A stretch of 64,000 bases of DNA. Source: Acidobacteriota bacterium (GTDB lineage: Bacteria; Acidobacteriota; Aminicenantia; Aminicenantales; Saccharicenantaceae). The stretch lies in assembly GCA_022711665.1 (NCBI GenBank), contig JAKLEN010000004.1, forward strand, positions 126,528 through 190,527. Reading direction: 5' to 3'. Of this stretch, positions 38,165-47,102 are shown in pieces. A model generated the notes under the pieces. It was not told the DNA's origin. It saw nothing but the letters and a program-made list of their open reading frames with translations, and searched no databases. The translations under genes and the position numbers were made by a program. Numbering within the stretch: position 1 is the stretch's first letter; every line of letters starts with the position of its first letter.

Positions 38165-39247
38165 TCAGCGGATCCGGGACCTGATCGTCTCGTGGGTCGT
38201 GCGCTCGTAAATATAGGGCTTGGCCGCCTCGTAGTCAATCACGCCGTCGCGGCAGAGCTTGATGAGCGACTGGTCCATCGTCTGCATGCCCTCGGAGGCC
38301 GAGGTCTGGATCGACTGGTAGATGCCTTCGACCTTGCCGGCCCGGATGTTGTTCCGGACGGCCGGGTTGGCGATCATCAGCTCGCAGGCGGCGACGCGGC
38401 CGCTGCCGTCCTGGCGCGGCAACAGGACCTGGGAGATGACGCCGACGAGCGTCGAAGCCATCTGGGTCCGGACCTGGGGCTGCTGGTCGGTCGGGAAGAC
38501 GTCGACGATGCGGCTGACGGTCTGGGCCGCGCTGGCGGTGTGGAGCGTGCCGAAGACGAGATGGCCGGTCTCGGCCGAGGTGATGGCGATGCCGATCGTC
38601 TCATAGTCGCGCATCTCGCCGATGAGGATGACGTCGGGGTCCTGGCGCAGGGCGTACTTCAGGGCGTTGCGGAACGACAGCGTGTCGCCCGTCCCGCCGA
38701 CCTCGCGCTGGGTGACATAGGACATCTTGGAGTTGTGGATATACTCGATCGGGTCCTCGATCGTTAGGATGTGGTCCCGCCGGGTCCGGTTGATCGTATC
38801 GACCAGCGCGGCCAGCGTCGTCGACTTGCCCGAGCCGGTCGGGCCGGTGACCAGGACGAGGCCGCGCTTGGCCTTGGTGAACTCGGCCGCCGCCGGCGGC
38901 AGGCCCAGGTCCTCGAGGGGCGGGATGCGGCTGGCCAGGGCCCGCACCGTGGCGGCGACGCTGCCCCGGCTGACATGGATGTTGACCCGGAAGCGGCCGA
39001 CGCCCGGGATGCCGTAGCCGAAGTCGAGCTCGTTGCGGCTGGACGGGTCGTTCTGGAAGACGTTCTGCTGGTGGGTCGTCAGGGCGGCGAAGACGAACTC
39101 CCGGATCCCCTCGGGCGTGAAGACGGGCACGTCCTCCTGGGGGATGAGCTCGCCGCGGATGCGGAGCGCGGGATGCAGGCCGGCGATCAGATGGAGGTCC
39201 GAGGCCTTGCGCTCGATCATGCGCTGGAGAAGGTCGTTAAAGGTCAT
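38165..39247 (-). CDS. pilT: type IV pilus retraction ATPase PilT
   Basis: A 360-residue hexameric ATPase that depolymerises type IV pili for twitching motility. It has an N-terminal PAS-like domain (KASDLHLIAGLHPALRIRGEL), Walker A GPTGSGKST, the Asp box LTIEDPIEYIH, Walker B PDVILIGEMRD, and the His box TGHLVFGTLHT. The C-terminal AIRNLIRE motif typical of PilT is replaced here by an ETIRSRIR ending. No pilin or other pil gene is in the window; it stands alone. Confidence 0.94.
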   Translation of the reverse strand: MTFNDLLQRMIERKASDLHLIAGLHPALRIRGELIPQEDVPVFTPEGIREFVFAALTTHQQNVFQNDPSSRNELDFGYGIPGVGRFRVNIHVSRGSVAATVRALASRIPPLEDLGLPPAAAEFTKAKRGLVLVTGPTGSGKSTTLAALVDTINRTRRDHILTIEDPIEYIHNSKMSYVTQREVGGTGDTLSFRNALKYALRQDPDVILIGEMRDYETIGIAITSAETGHLVFGTLHTASAAQTVSRIVDVFPTDQQPQVRTQMASTLVGVISQVLLPRQDGSGRVAACELMIANPAVRNNIRAGKVEGIYQSIQTSASEGMQTMDQSLIKLCRDGVIDYEAAKPYIYERTTHETIRSRIR

Positions 39248-39360
39248 GAACTCCTGCCTTTCTCTGGGAAAACCAGGATACGCGAGGCGGCCAGCAACCG
39301 CAACACCGCCGGGGATGATATCGTTTTCACCCCCGCGGGGGGGGCGGCCCCGGCCCTACC

Positions 39361-41214
39361 CTACCAGGCGATGCCGTAATCTTCGCCGTAGTCGCTGCTG
39401 CCGCCCCAGAACGTGCCGTGGACCCGGTCGAAGAGGATGGCGTTGATCGGGCCCGAAGTGCGCTTCTTCACGGCCAGGACATAGCCCATGGCCCGGAGGC
39501 GGTCCCGGACCTCGGCCGGCACGGAGTCATGGACGTCGAGCTTGCCGGGGAAGCTTTTGTGGTCGGCAAAGGAGTCGTGCATCTGGTAGCTGGTGACGTT
39601 CGGGGCTTCGCAGGCCTGCTGGACGCCCATACCGAACTCGACGATGTCCAGGAAGAACTGGAGCAGGTTCTGGTCCTGGGTGTCGCCGCCCTGGACGGCG
39701 AACGACAGGTAGGGCCGGCCGTCCTTGAGGGCCAGGCCCGGGGTCAGCGTGGCCCGCGGCCTCTTGCCGGGAACGATGACGTTGAACGGGTTCTGGCGCT
39801 CGTCGAGGACGAAGCTCTGGGCCCGCTGGCTCAGCCCGACGCCGGTCCGGCCGGCGATGACGCAGGGCAGCCAGCCGCCGCTCGGCGTCATCGAGACCAC
39901 CCAGCCTTCCTTGTCGGCGGCCTGGATGGAGGTCGTGCCGGAACGGAACAGGGCCTCGACATCGGCCGCCCCGGCCTCGTCCAGGGCGGCCGCTTGTCCC
40001 CTGCCCCAATCGAGCCAGCCTTCGAGATAACCGAGATAGGGATTGGTCTTGCCTTCGAACGGATAGGGGTCGCCCGGCCTGACGTCGGGATCGTTCCGGT
40101 CGCCGCGGATGAGCTTGACCCTCTCGCGGGCATAGGCTTTCGACAGCAGGCCGGCCAGCGGCTCCCGGGGAGGGAAGTACGGGTCGCCGTAGTAGAAGTC
40201 CCGGTCGGCGAAAGCCAGGTTCATGACCTGGCAGAGGGTGTGGATATAGGCCGCGCTGTTGAAGCCCAGGGCCTTGAGGTCGAGCGTCTCAAGCATGTTC
40301 AGCGCCTGGAGCATGACCGGGCCCTGGACCCAGCTGGTCAGCTTGAAAACCTCGATGCCCTTATAGGTGGTCGTGACCGGCTCTTCGAGCCGAACCTGCC
40401 AGCCAGCCAGGTCCTCCAGGGTTATGAGGCCGCCCTGCTCGCGCGTCCCGCGAACTAACTCGCGGGCGATATCGCCCTTATAGAAGCGGTCGTAGGCGGC
40501 GTAGATCGCCGCCTTGCGGCTCCGGCCGGCGGCCAGGGCCAGCCGCTCGGCCTCCACGAGCTTGCCGAGCGTGTCCGCCAGGTCTGGCTGGCGGAAGACT
40601 TCGCCCGCCTCGGGCGCTTCCCTCTCCCGCCCGGGATGCGGCAGCAGGACGTCCCGCGAATAAGGCCAGCCGCGCAGGCGCTCCTTGTGCTTTTCGATGG
40701 CGTCGGCGGTCTCCTTTTCGATGGGATAGCCCTCGGCCAGCCGCCTGGCCGGCGCCAGGACCTGGGCCAGGCTCATGGTCCCGAACTCGGCCAGCATGGT
40801 CAACAACCCGCCGGGCGTGCCCGGCGTCACGGCGGCAAGCGGGCCGTATTCGGGCGGATAGGCATAGCCTTTGTCCCTGTAGAATTCGGCCGTGGCCCCG
40901 GTCGGCGCGACGCCCAGGGCGTTGACCCCGATGACCTTCCCCGACTTGGGGTTGTAGATGAGGGCCTGGGTCTCGCCGCCCCAACTGAGGACATCGTACA
41001 TCGTGCAGACGGCGCCGAGCATGGCGCAGGCCGCGTCGACGGCATTGCCGCCCTGGGCGAAGATCAGGGCTCCGGCCGTGGCCCCGAGCGGTTTGCCGGT
41101 GATGGCCACCCAGTCCCGGCCGTGGAGAACGGGCTTCACGGTTCGCTGCCCGGCGGCCCCTCCGGCCGTGAGCCCGAGGCCAAGGGCGAGGACGGTCAGG
41201 GCGGACGCTCTCAT
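39361..41214 (-). CDS. gamma-glutamyltransferase family protein, secreted
   Basis: A 617-residue N-terminal-nucleophile hydrolase precursor that cleaves gamma-glutamyl compounds such as glutathione in the periplasm. Signal peptide about 1-22; the large subunit starts with the GGNAVDAACAMLGAV signature. Auto-cleavage is expected before the Thr in SGTTSIQAADKEG (classical enzymes have TTH). The small subunit keeps NVIVPGKRPRATLTPGL and FAVQGGDTQDQNLLQFFLD. ATG at 41214 has GGAGG five bases upstream; the open frame to 41583 overlaps the PAP2 gene in another frame and is rejected. It could also be a cephalosporin-acylase-like member. Confidence 0.85.
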   Translation of the reverse strand: MRASALTVLALGLGLTAGGAAGQRTVKPVLHGRDWVAITGKPLGATAGALIFAQGGNAVDAACAMLGAVCTMYDVLSWGGETQALIYNPKSGKVIGVNALGVAPTGATAEFYRDKGYAYPPEYGPLAAVTPGTPGGLLTMLAEFGTMSLAQVLAPARRLAEGYPIEKETADAIEKHKERLRGWPYSRDVLLPHPGREREAPEAGEVFRQPDLADTLGKLVEAERLALAAGRSRKAAIYAAYDRFYKGDIARELVRGTREQGGLITLEDLAGWQVRLEEPVTTTYKGIEVFKLTSWVQGPVMLQALNMLETLDLKALGFNSAAYIHTLCQVMNLAFADRDFYYGDPYFPPREPLAGLLSKAYARERVKLIRGDRNDPDVRPGDPYPFEGKTNPYLGYLEGWLDWGRGQAAALDEAGAADVEALFRSGTTSIQAADKEGWVVSMTPSGGWLPCVIAGRTGVGLSQRAQSFVLDERQNPFNVIVPGKRPRATLTPGLALKDGRPYLSFAVQGGDTQDQNLLQFFLDIVEFGMGVQQACEAPNVTSYQMHDSFADHKSFPGKLDVHDSVPAEVRDRLRAMGYVLAVKKRTSGPINAILFDRVHGTFWGGSSDYGEDYGIAW

Positions 41215-41248
41215 CGCTGCCTCCTTCTTACTTGGCCCGGCCCGCCGT

Positions 41249-42178
41249 TTACCGGCCGGGCGGGCCGGGGTCGTAGCTGAGGCCCAGGACGAAGCCCCGC
41301 CGGAAGCAGGCCAGCGTCGGGACCAGCCGCGGCCGCCGGCCGTGATTGTGGACGACCAGCCGGCCCACGAAATGGCCGACGGCTGCCCCGGCGACGACGT
41401 CCGAAAGCCAGTGCTTGTCCAGGGCCAGGCGCGACAGGCCGACCGCCGTCGCAAGTGTGTATGACAGGACCCCGACCCAGGGTTCATGACGGTACTGCAG
41501 GGAAACCACGGTGGCCAGCGCGAAGGCGGCCGCCGAATGACCGGACGGAAAGGAATCGTAGAATTCGCTCCGGCCCTTTTCAAAGCGCTTGTAGAAGCCG
41601 GCCGGACCGGCCCAATGATCGAGGCCGCCGGCGGCCAGGGGCCGCTGCCGGCCGGCGAGGCCCTTCAGGAAGGTGTCGGCCAGGAAGCTTTGGAGGATGG
41701 CGCTGGCGGCCAAGTAGCCGGTGTCGCGGGCCCGGCCGTCCTTGAACAGGAGCCCGGCGCCCAGGAACGCCCCGGCCGCGGCCAAGCCGCCCGCCCCGCC
41801 GAGATGGGTGATGACCGGAGCGGCGTCCCCGACCCAGGCATGCCGGCCGGCGTAGGATTGGATCCCGTCGCGGACGGTCCCGTCCGAGGCGACCAGGATC
41901 GTGGCCGCGACGCCCAGGACGAAGACCGGCGCCAGGTCCCTGGCCCGGAGGCGGGCCGGCGCGGACCAGATCCGGCCGGCGTCGCGAAGGAATTCCCTTC
42001 CGGCCTCCTTCGGCGTCAGCCGGTCCGTTTCCTCGCTTGAAGGACCCGGCGTTGCGGCCGGGGCCGATCCGGCCCGGGCGGCCGCCGCGCCGAAAGCCGG
42101 AAGGCCGGCCGCCGACCAGCAGGCCAGGACGAGCGCCGCCGCGGCGGCCCGCCGGCAGGTCTTCCCGACACGGCTCAT
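41249..42178 (-). CDS. PAP2-family membrane phosphatase
   Basis: A 309-residue membrane protein with all three motifs of the acid-phosphatase superfamily: KGLAGRQRP, FPSGH and SRLALDKHWLSDV. These hydrolyse lipid phosphates or undecaprenyl pyrophosphate at the periplasmic face. A signal-like first helix is followed by a Pro/Ala/Ser-rich stretch, then at least four helices. The ATG at 42178 has no ribosome site; a consensus TATAAT (42186-42191) ends seven bases before it, suggesting a leaderless mRNA. The stop is 34 bp from the ggt start, so they could share a transcript. Confidence 0.88.
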   Translation of the reverse strand: MSRVGKTCRRAAAAALVLACWSAAGLPAFGAAAARAGSAPAATPGPSSEETDRLTPKEAGREFLRDAGRIWSAPARLRARDLAPVFVLGVAATILVASDGTVRDGIQSYAGRHAWVGDAAPVITHLGGAGGLAAAGAFLGAGLLFKDGRARDTGYLAASAILQSFLADTFLKGLAGRQRPLAAGGLDHWAGPAGFYKRFEKGRSEFYDSFPSGHSAAAFALATVVSLQYRHEPWVGVLSYTLATAVGLSRLALDKHWLSDVVAGAAVGHFVGRLVVHNHGRRPRLVPTLACFRRGFVLGLSYDPGPPGR

Positions 42179-42185
42179 GGCCGCG

Positions 42186-42191
42186 ATTATA
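42186..42191 (-). promoter_or_regulatory. -10 box placed for leaderless PAP2 transcript
   Basis: Minus-strand consensus TATAAT with seven bases to the ATG at 42178. The -35 region is poor. Confidence 0.4.
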
Positions 42192-42227
42192 CATCATTTC
42201 GTTACGATTCCCGCTCCCCTTCCGCTG

Positions 42228-42236
42228 TGTTATAAT
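42228..42236 (+). promoter_or_regulatory. extended -10 promoter for the Fe-S flavoprotein operon
   Basis: TGT-TATAAT, an extended -10 element that can work without a good -35, about 50 bases before the ATG at 42288. It is divergent from the PAP2 promoter 37 bp away. Confidence 0.5.
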
Positions 42237-42287
42237 GGCGGCCTTTATGGCGCGTCTTCCAGAGGCATAAAGAGCGAGGATCGCCCA

Positions 42288-44393
42288 ATGTATCGCATCG
42301 ACCTGCACCCCATCCTGCCCATCCCGTCCAAGGCCAAGGTCCCCTTCACCTGGAAGGGCCGGACCCTCGAAGCGCTCGAGGGCGAGACCATTTCCTCGGC
42401 CCTGTTCGCGGCCGGCGTCCGCATCTTCGGCCATCACCCGAAGGACGGCGCCCCGCAGGGCATATTCTGCGCCAACGGGCAGTGCGCCCAGTGCCTGGTC
42501 CTGGCCGACGGCGTCCCAGTCAAGTCGTGCATGGAGCTTGTCCGGCCCGGCCTGCGGGTCGAGCCCGTCGAGGGCCTGCCCGAGCTGCCGCGCGGCGCGG
42601 CCGGCGCCGGCCCGGCCAGCCCGATCGAGACGCTTCGCGTGCCCGTGCTCGTCATCGGCGGCGGGCCGGCCGGGCTATCGGCCGCCATCGAGCTCGGCCG
42701 CAGGGGCATCGAGACGCTGCTCATCGACGACAAGCACCGGCCGGGCGGCAAGCTCGTCCTGCAGACCCATCGCTTCTTCGGCTCCATCGAGGCCGTCTAC
42801 GCCGGGACGCGCGGCATCGACATCGCCACGCGCCTGGAGAAAGAGGTCCGGGCTTTCCCCTCCGTCCGGATTTGGCTCCGGACGACGGCCCTGGCCGTCT
42901 ACAGCGACCGCAAGGTCGGCGTCCTGGTCGACGGGCGCCGCTACGTCCTGATCGAGCCCGAGATCCTGCTGGCGACCTCGGGAGCCCGGGAGAAGAACCT
43001 GGCCTTCCCGGGCAACACCCTGCCCGGCGTCTACGGCGCCGGCGCCTTCCAGACCCTCGTCAACCGCGACCTGGTCAAGCCGGCCGAGCGCCTGTTCATC
43101 GTCGGCGGCGGCAACGTCGGCCTCATCGCCGGGTATCACGCCCTGCAGGCCGGCATCGCCGTCGTCGGCCTGGTCGAAGCCCTGCCCGAATGCGGCGGCT
43201 ACAAGGTCCACCGGGACAAGCTGGCCCGGCTGGGGGTGCCCATCTCGACGTCGCACACAGTCGTCAGCGCCAACGGCGCGGAAGCCGTCGAATCCGTCAC
43301 GATCGCCCGCGTCGACGGGAAGTTCCGGCCGATCGGGGGAACGGAGCGCTCGTTCGCCTGCGACACGCTGCTCATCGCCGTCGGCCTCGACCCGGTCAAT
43401 GAGTTCTACGAGAAGGCCCGGGAGTTCGGCCTGCCGGCCTTCGCCGCCGGCGACGCCGAGGAGATCGCCGAGGCCTCGGCGGCCATCTTCTCGGGCAAGA
43501 TCCGCGGCCTCGAGGTGGCCCGGGCCCTCGGCCGCGACATCGGCGAGATCTCGTCCGGCTGGTACCGGACCGCCGACATCCTCAAGTCCAAGCCCGGCCC
43601 GGTCGCGGCCGAGCGGACGCCCGGCCAGGCGGCCGGGGTCTTCCCGGTCCTCCACTGCAACCAGGAGATCCCCTGCGACCCCTGCACGGCCGTCTGCCCC
43701 AACGGTCTCATCGAGATGGACGGGACCGACATCCGCCGCCTGCCGTCCTTCGCCGGCGAGAGGAACGGCAAGGGCTGCAGCGGCTGTGAGAAATGCGTGG
43801 CCATCTGCCCGGGCCTGGCCATCACCCTGGTCGACTACCGCAAGGACGCCGAGTTCCCGACGGTGGCCATCCCCTTCGAGTTCCCCCAGGAGCGGCTGAA
43901 GGCCGGCGATCGCGTCGTCGTCGAGGATACCGAGGGCCGGCCGCTGGGCCAGGTCGAGGTCGGGGCGGTCAAAGCCCTCAAGGCCAACGACCGGACGGTC
44001 ATAGTCAAGGTCCGGGCGCCGGGCGCTTACGCCAAGAGAATCGCCGGTCTACGGCTGCAACCGGAAGCGGCGGCCGAGCCCCTGGATGAGTTCGTCGAGC
44101 GGACGGCGGACGACACGATCGTCTGCCGCTGCGAGCGGGTGACGGCCGGCGAGATCCGCCGGCTCATCCGCGAGGGCGTCCGGGACATCAACGAGATCAA
44201 GACCGTGACCAGGTCCAGCATGGGCTCCTGCGGGGCCAAGACCTGCACTCCCCTCATCCATCGCCTGTTCCGCGAGGAGGGCGTGCCCGACGCCGAGGTC
44301 GTTGACCAGTCCAAACGCCCGCTCTTCATGGAGGTATCGCTGGGGACCTTCGCCGGCTTCGGCGGCAGGGAGGATGGCCATGACAAGGCCTAA
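42288..44393 (+). CDS. multi-cluster Fe-S/FAD oxidoreductase (sarcosine oxidase alpha/HcnA-HcnB-like fusion)
   Basis: A 701-residue cytoplasmic redox protein. The N-terminal ferredoxin-like domain has Cys61, 66, 69 and 81 for a [2Fe-2S] cluster. The FAD fold starts at VLVIGGGPAG (120-129) and the NAD(P)-type fold at FIVGGGNVG (270-278). Two [4Fe-4S] sites follow: Cys457, 463, 466, 470 and Cys497, 500, 503, 507. A BFD-like [2Fe-2S] domain has Cys613, 615, 648 and 653. ATG at 42288 has GAGGA seven bases upstream. It overlaps the DAO-family gene by 14 nt. Related modules act as the electron-transfer half of sarcosine oxidase, hydrogen cyanide synthase and dye-linked proline or hydroxyproline dehydrogenases. 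Here an amino-acid dehydrogenase feeding NAD or ferredoxin is the best inference; the substrate is unknown. Confidence 0.85.
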   Translation: MYRIDLHPILPIPSKAKVPFTWKGRTLEALEGETISSALFAAGVRIFGHHPKDGAPQGIFCANGQCAQCLVLADGVPVKSCMELVRPGLRVEPVEGLPELPRGAAGAGPASPIETLRVPVLVIGGGPAGLSAAIELGRRGIETLLIDDKHRPGGKLVLQTHRFFGSIEAVYAGTRGIDIATRLEKEVRAFPSVRIWLRTTALAVYSDRKVGVLVDGRRYVLIEPEILLATSGAREKNLAFPGNTLPGVYGAGAFQTLVNRDLVKPAERLFIVGGGNVGLIAGYHALQAGIAVVGLVEALPECGGYKVHRDKLARLGVPISTSHTVVSANGAEAVESVTIARVDGKFRPIGGTERSFACDTLLIAVGLDPVNEFYEKAREFGLPAFAAGDAEEIAEASAAIFSGKIRGLEVARALGRDIGEISSGWYRTADILKSKPGPVAAERTPGQAAGVFPVLHCNQEIPCDPCTAVCPNGLIEMDGTDIRRLPSFAGERNGKGCSGCEKCVAICPGLAITLVDYRKDAEFPTVAIPFEFPQERLKAGDRVVVEDTEGRPLGQVEVGAVKALKANDRTVIVKVRAPGAYAKRIAGLRLQPEAAAEPLDEFVERTADDTIVCRCERVTAGEIRRLIREGVRDINEIKTVTRSSMGSCGAKTCTPLIHRLFREEGVPDAEVVDQSKRPLFMEVSLGTFAGFGGREDGHDKA

Positions 44394-45540
44394 GGATTTC
44401 GACGTCATCGTCATCGGCGCCGGCAGCGTCGGCACCCCGACGGCCATGTCGCTGGCCGAAGACGGCCTCCGGGTCCTCGTCCTGGACCGCCTGCCGAGCG
44501 TCGGCCAGGGCTCCAACAAAAGAGCTATCGGCGGCCTCCGGGCCACCCATTCCGATCCGGCCAAGATCCGCCTCTGCCTGCGGGCCCTGGAGATCTTCGC
44601 CACCTGGCGGGACCGTTTCGGGGACGATATCGAGTGGTACAAGGGCGGCTACAGCTATGTCGCCTACCGGCCCGAGGAGGAGCGGACGCTCAAGGACCTC
44701 CTGGTCGTCCAGAAAGCCTCCGGGCTCAATATCGACTGGCTCGACGCCCCCGGGCTCCTCGAAGTCATCCCCGATCTCAAGCGCGAGGGCCTCATCGGCG
44801 GCACGTTCTCGCCCGACGACGGAAACGCCTCTCCGCTGCTGGCCGTCCACGCCTTCTATCGCCGGGCCCGGTCCCTGGGGGCTTGTTTCCGGTTCAACGA
44901 ACGGGTCACGGGCCTGGTCACCGCCGGCGGCCGGGTGGCCGGGGTCCGCACCGACCAGGGCGAGTACGGCGCGCCGGTCGTGGTCAACGCCGCCGGGGCC
45001 TGGGGGGCGGAGATCGCCGCCCTGGCCGGCATGGACCTGCCCATCCGGCCGGACTCTCACGAGGGCGCCGTGACCGAGGCCGTGGCCCGCTTCCTCGGCC
45101 CCATGGTCGTCGATATCCGGCCGGTCGCCGGCTCGGCCAACTACTACTTCTATCAGCACGCCACCGGGCAGATCATCTTCTGCATCACCCCGAGCCCGAG
45201 CATCTGGGGGACCGACATCCGCGAAACGAGCTCGTTCCTGCCGATGGTCGCCGGCCGCATGGTCGACCTCATCCCCCGCCTCCGGAACCTCCGCGTCAGG
45301 CGGACCTGGCGCGGCCTCTATCCCATGACGCCCGACGGCTTCCCCATCGTCGGCTGGTGCCGCACCCTCGAGGGTTACCTGCTGGCCGCGGGCATGTGCG
45401 GCCAGGGCTTCATGCTCGGACCCGGCGTCGGCGAGCTCGTCGCCCGCCTCGTCCGGGGAGCGACAACGGCGGACGACCGGGAGACCCTGACCTACCTCAG
45501 CCCCTACCGCGGGTTCAAAGGCCAGGAGAAGCTGGCCTAG
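44380..45540 (+). CDS. FAD-dependent DAO-family oxidoreductase (amino-acid dehydrogenase catalytic subunit)
   Basis: A 386-residue flavoprotein of the D-amino-acid oxidase/sarcosine oxidase beta/HcnC family. Rossmann motif VIVIGAGSVGTPTAMSLAE is at residues 9-27. Near residue 45 is the SNKRAIGGLRATHSD segment, where covalent or tight FAD contacts occur in relatives. The C-terminal FAD-binding strand is YLLAAGMCGQGFMLGP. The second ATG (44380) is six bases from GGGAGG and is preferred over 44374. Overlap with the Fe-S protein gene indicates a two-subunit complex. Substrate candidates are proline, hydroxyproline, sarcosine or other secondary amines; nothing in the window decides. Confidence 0.87.
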   Translation: MTRPKDFDVIVIGAGSVGTPTAMSLAEDGLRVLVLDRLPSVGQGSNKRAIGGLRATHSDPAKIRLCLRALEIFATWRDRFGDDIEWYKGGYSYVAYRPEEERTLKDLLVVQKASGLNIDWLDAPGLLEVIPDLKREGLIGGTFSPDDGNASPLLAVHAFYRRARSLGACFRFNERVTGLVTAGGRVAGVRTDQGEYGAPVVVNAAGAWGAEIAALAGMDLPIRPDSHEGAVTEAVARFLGPMVVDIRPVAGSANYYFYQHATGQIIFCITPSPSIWGTDIRETSSFLPMVAGRMVDLIPRLRNLRVRRTWRGLYPMTPDGFPIVGWCRTLEGYLLAAGMCGQGFMLGPGVGELVARLVRGATTADDRETLTYLSPYRGFKGQEKLA

Positions 45541-45590
45541 GCTTCAGCCCCTCCTCCGCTTCTCCGGGACAAGGCCGAACGGCCCTCCCG

Positions 45591-46256
45591 TCACCGGCCG
45601 AAGACAAGCCGGCCGAAGTATTCCGGACGGTGGAAATCCGGCGCCGGGGTCCCGACCGGGCTCCAGGCTCCGTAATGCGGGACCGGCGTCTCGTCGCCGC
45701 ACTTGTAAAAATTCGCCGCGGCCTGCTGTCCGGCGGCGATCTCCCGGCCGTAGAGCCTGCGGAAAAGCTCGAGCGGCACGTTGTACCAGACCGCCCAACT
45801 GCCGCCGACCCCCGGTCGATCCTCCTGGCAGCGGCCGACGGTCAGACCGGCCAGATCCCCGGTCCGGAGGGGCGTCCGGCGATCGCGATCGGGACCGAAG
45901 GCGGCCAAAAGGGCGCCCGCCGAGTTCATCTCGAAGTTGACGTAGCCGAGCTTTTTTTCGGGGCAGGCGTCGATGAAGAATTCGACGCAGCTGTCCTTGT
46001 AGACCGGGTCCTGGAACCCGGAGTACCGGACCGGGGCCGGCTTCTCCGCGACGCGGAAATGGACATATAGGAACCGGGGGGACCAGCCCAATCGGGCCTC
46101 GACCCGGGGCTCGTAGCCGTTCGCCAGCCAGAGATACCGGTCGATCCGAAGCGAGGGTAATCCATCCCAGGCGAGGCCCGCCGATCCGCCGGGTCCGGGG
46201 TCATCGACCCGCCGGACCGTATACGAGGGCCGGCCCGGGGCGCGACGATCAGTCAG
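45591..46256 (-). CDS. CBM9-like carbohydrate-binding domain protein, unusual start
   Basis: About 221 residues with the beta-sandwich pattern of carbohydrate-binding module 9: RIDRYLWLANGYEP, then SPRFLYVHFRV, then DPVYKDSCVEFFIDACP. These motifs occur in stand-alone sugar-binding proteins of many bacteria. No signal peptide is seen. The domain reads convincingly back to YTVRRVDDP near 46205, yet the frame contains no ATG or GTG there. Candidates are CTG at 46256, which overlaps the stop of the upstream DUF4342 gene by 8 nt, or TTG at 46091, which would delete the first strands. I give the CTG start as most consistent with the fold. An upstream sequencing error is another explanation. Confidence 0.55.
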   Translation of the reverse strand: MTDRRAPGRPSYTVRRVDDPGPGGSAGLAWDGLPSLRIDRYLWLANGYEPRVEARLGWSPRFLYVHFRVAEKPAPVRYSGFQDPVYKDSCVEFFIDACPEKKLGYVNFEMNSAGALLAAFGPDRDRRTPLRTGDLAGLTVGRCQEDRPGVGGSWAVWYNVPLELFRRLYGREIAAGQQAAANFYKCGDETPVPHYGAWSPVGTPAPDFHRPEYFGRLVFGR

Positions 46257-46515
46257 CGATCTTCTCGACGACGATGGTCATGTTCGAGGCCAGGGCGGCG
46301 ACGCCGCCGACGGCGGCCAGGATGGGCGCGGCCAGGGCCCCGACCACCCCGATCGTCAAGGGGATTTCCATGAACGTCTTGCCGTGCTCGTCCTTGAAAA
46401 TGATGCGCCGGACGTTCCCCTCGTGGATGATCTCCTTGACCTTGCCCAGGACCTCGTTGCCGTTGACGCGAAACTCCTCGAACCTGGTTTTGGCGTCTTT
46501 CTTTTCTTCATTCAT
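46249..46515 (-). CDS. DUF4342 domain protein
   Basis: An 88-residue protein. Residues about 10-50 carry the DUF4342 pattern (FRVNGNEVLGKVKEIIHEGNVRRIIF), and a hydrophobic glycine/alanine-rich stretch (about 53-78) may be a membrane anchor. The function is unknown in the family. ATG at 46515 has GGGAGGG five bases upstream; a longer open frame upstream reads low-complexity Arg/Gly/Pro and is rejected. It probably shares a transcript with the downstream CBM9-like gene. Confidence 0.75.
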   Translation of the reverse strand: MNEEKKDAKTRFEEFRVNGNEVLGKVKEIIHEGNVRRIIFKDEHGKTFMEIPLTIGVVGALAAPILAAVGGVAALASNMTIVVEKIAD

Positions 46516-46583
46516 TTCAGCCCTCCCTGCACCGATTATAGCAGATGCCGCGGCCGGAGGCCCCGGCCTTCTCCGGAAACACG

Positions 46584-47102
46584 CTAAACCCCGGGGAAAA
46601 GCCCCTTCAGGATATCGAGGGATTCCGGGAAAAGTCCGGCCGGGCCGACCTCTTCCCAGGCCGCCGAGACGAAGCGCCAGCCGGCCCGCGGCTCCGGCCG
46701 CACCTCCAGCCGGAAACGGTAGCAGGTCCCCGCGAACCGGACGAGCTTGCGCAGGACCTCGGCCGCGCCGTGCGAAAGGGAAACCTCGCACTCGACGGGA
46801 ACGCGGCCGTCGGCCGCGGCCGGGCCGATGCGAACGCCGAGCAGATGGACGACGATGCCCCGGTAGCGATCGAAGAAGCCGCGGAGGAGCTTGCCCGTCC
46901 GGGCGGCGTCACGTCCCTCGAAATCCTCGTACTCCGGCGCCAGGAGGCGCGTCAGGCCGGCCTCGTCCCGCTTGGCGGCCCGCTCGACGGCCTCTTCGAG
47001 CAGGCTCCGGATGCGGGCCTCGCCGGACCGGGCCCGGCAGGCCGGGGACAGGATCGCCGCGACGGCCAGGGCAACAGCCCAGGCCCGCCCCCTTCCCCTC
47101 AT
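46584..47102 (-). CDS. secreted NTF2/SnoaL-like protein
   Basis: A 172-residue exported protein with a signal segment (WAVALAVAAILSPAC, about 8-22) ending in a possible lipobox SPAC. The rest has helical LLEEAVERAAKRDEAGLTRLL followed by strands in the order of NTF2-like folds. It could bind small ligands or be a structural cap; no catalytic residues stand out. The ATG overlaps the DUF2207 stop (ATGA), so the two are translationally coupled. Confidence 0.6.
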   Translation of the reverse strand: MRGRGRAWAVALAVAAILSPACRARSGEARIRSLLEEAVERAAKRDEAGLTRLLAPEYEDFEGRDAARTGKLLRGFFDRYRGIVVHLLGVRIGPAAADGRVPVECEVSLSHGAAEVLRKLVRFAGTCYRFRLEVRPEPRAGWRFVSAAWEEVGPAGLFPESLDILKGLFPGV

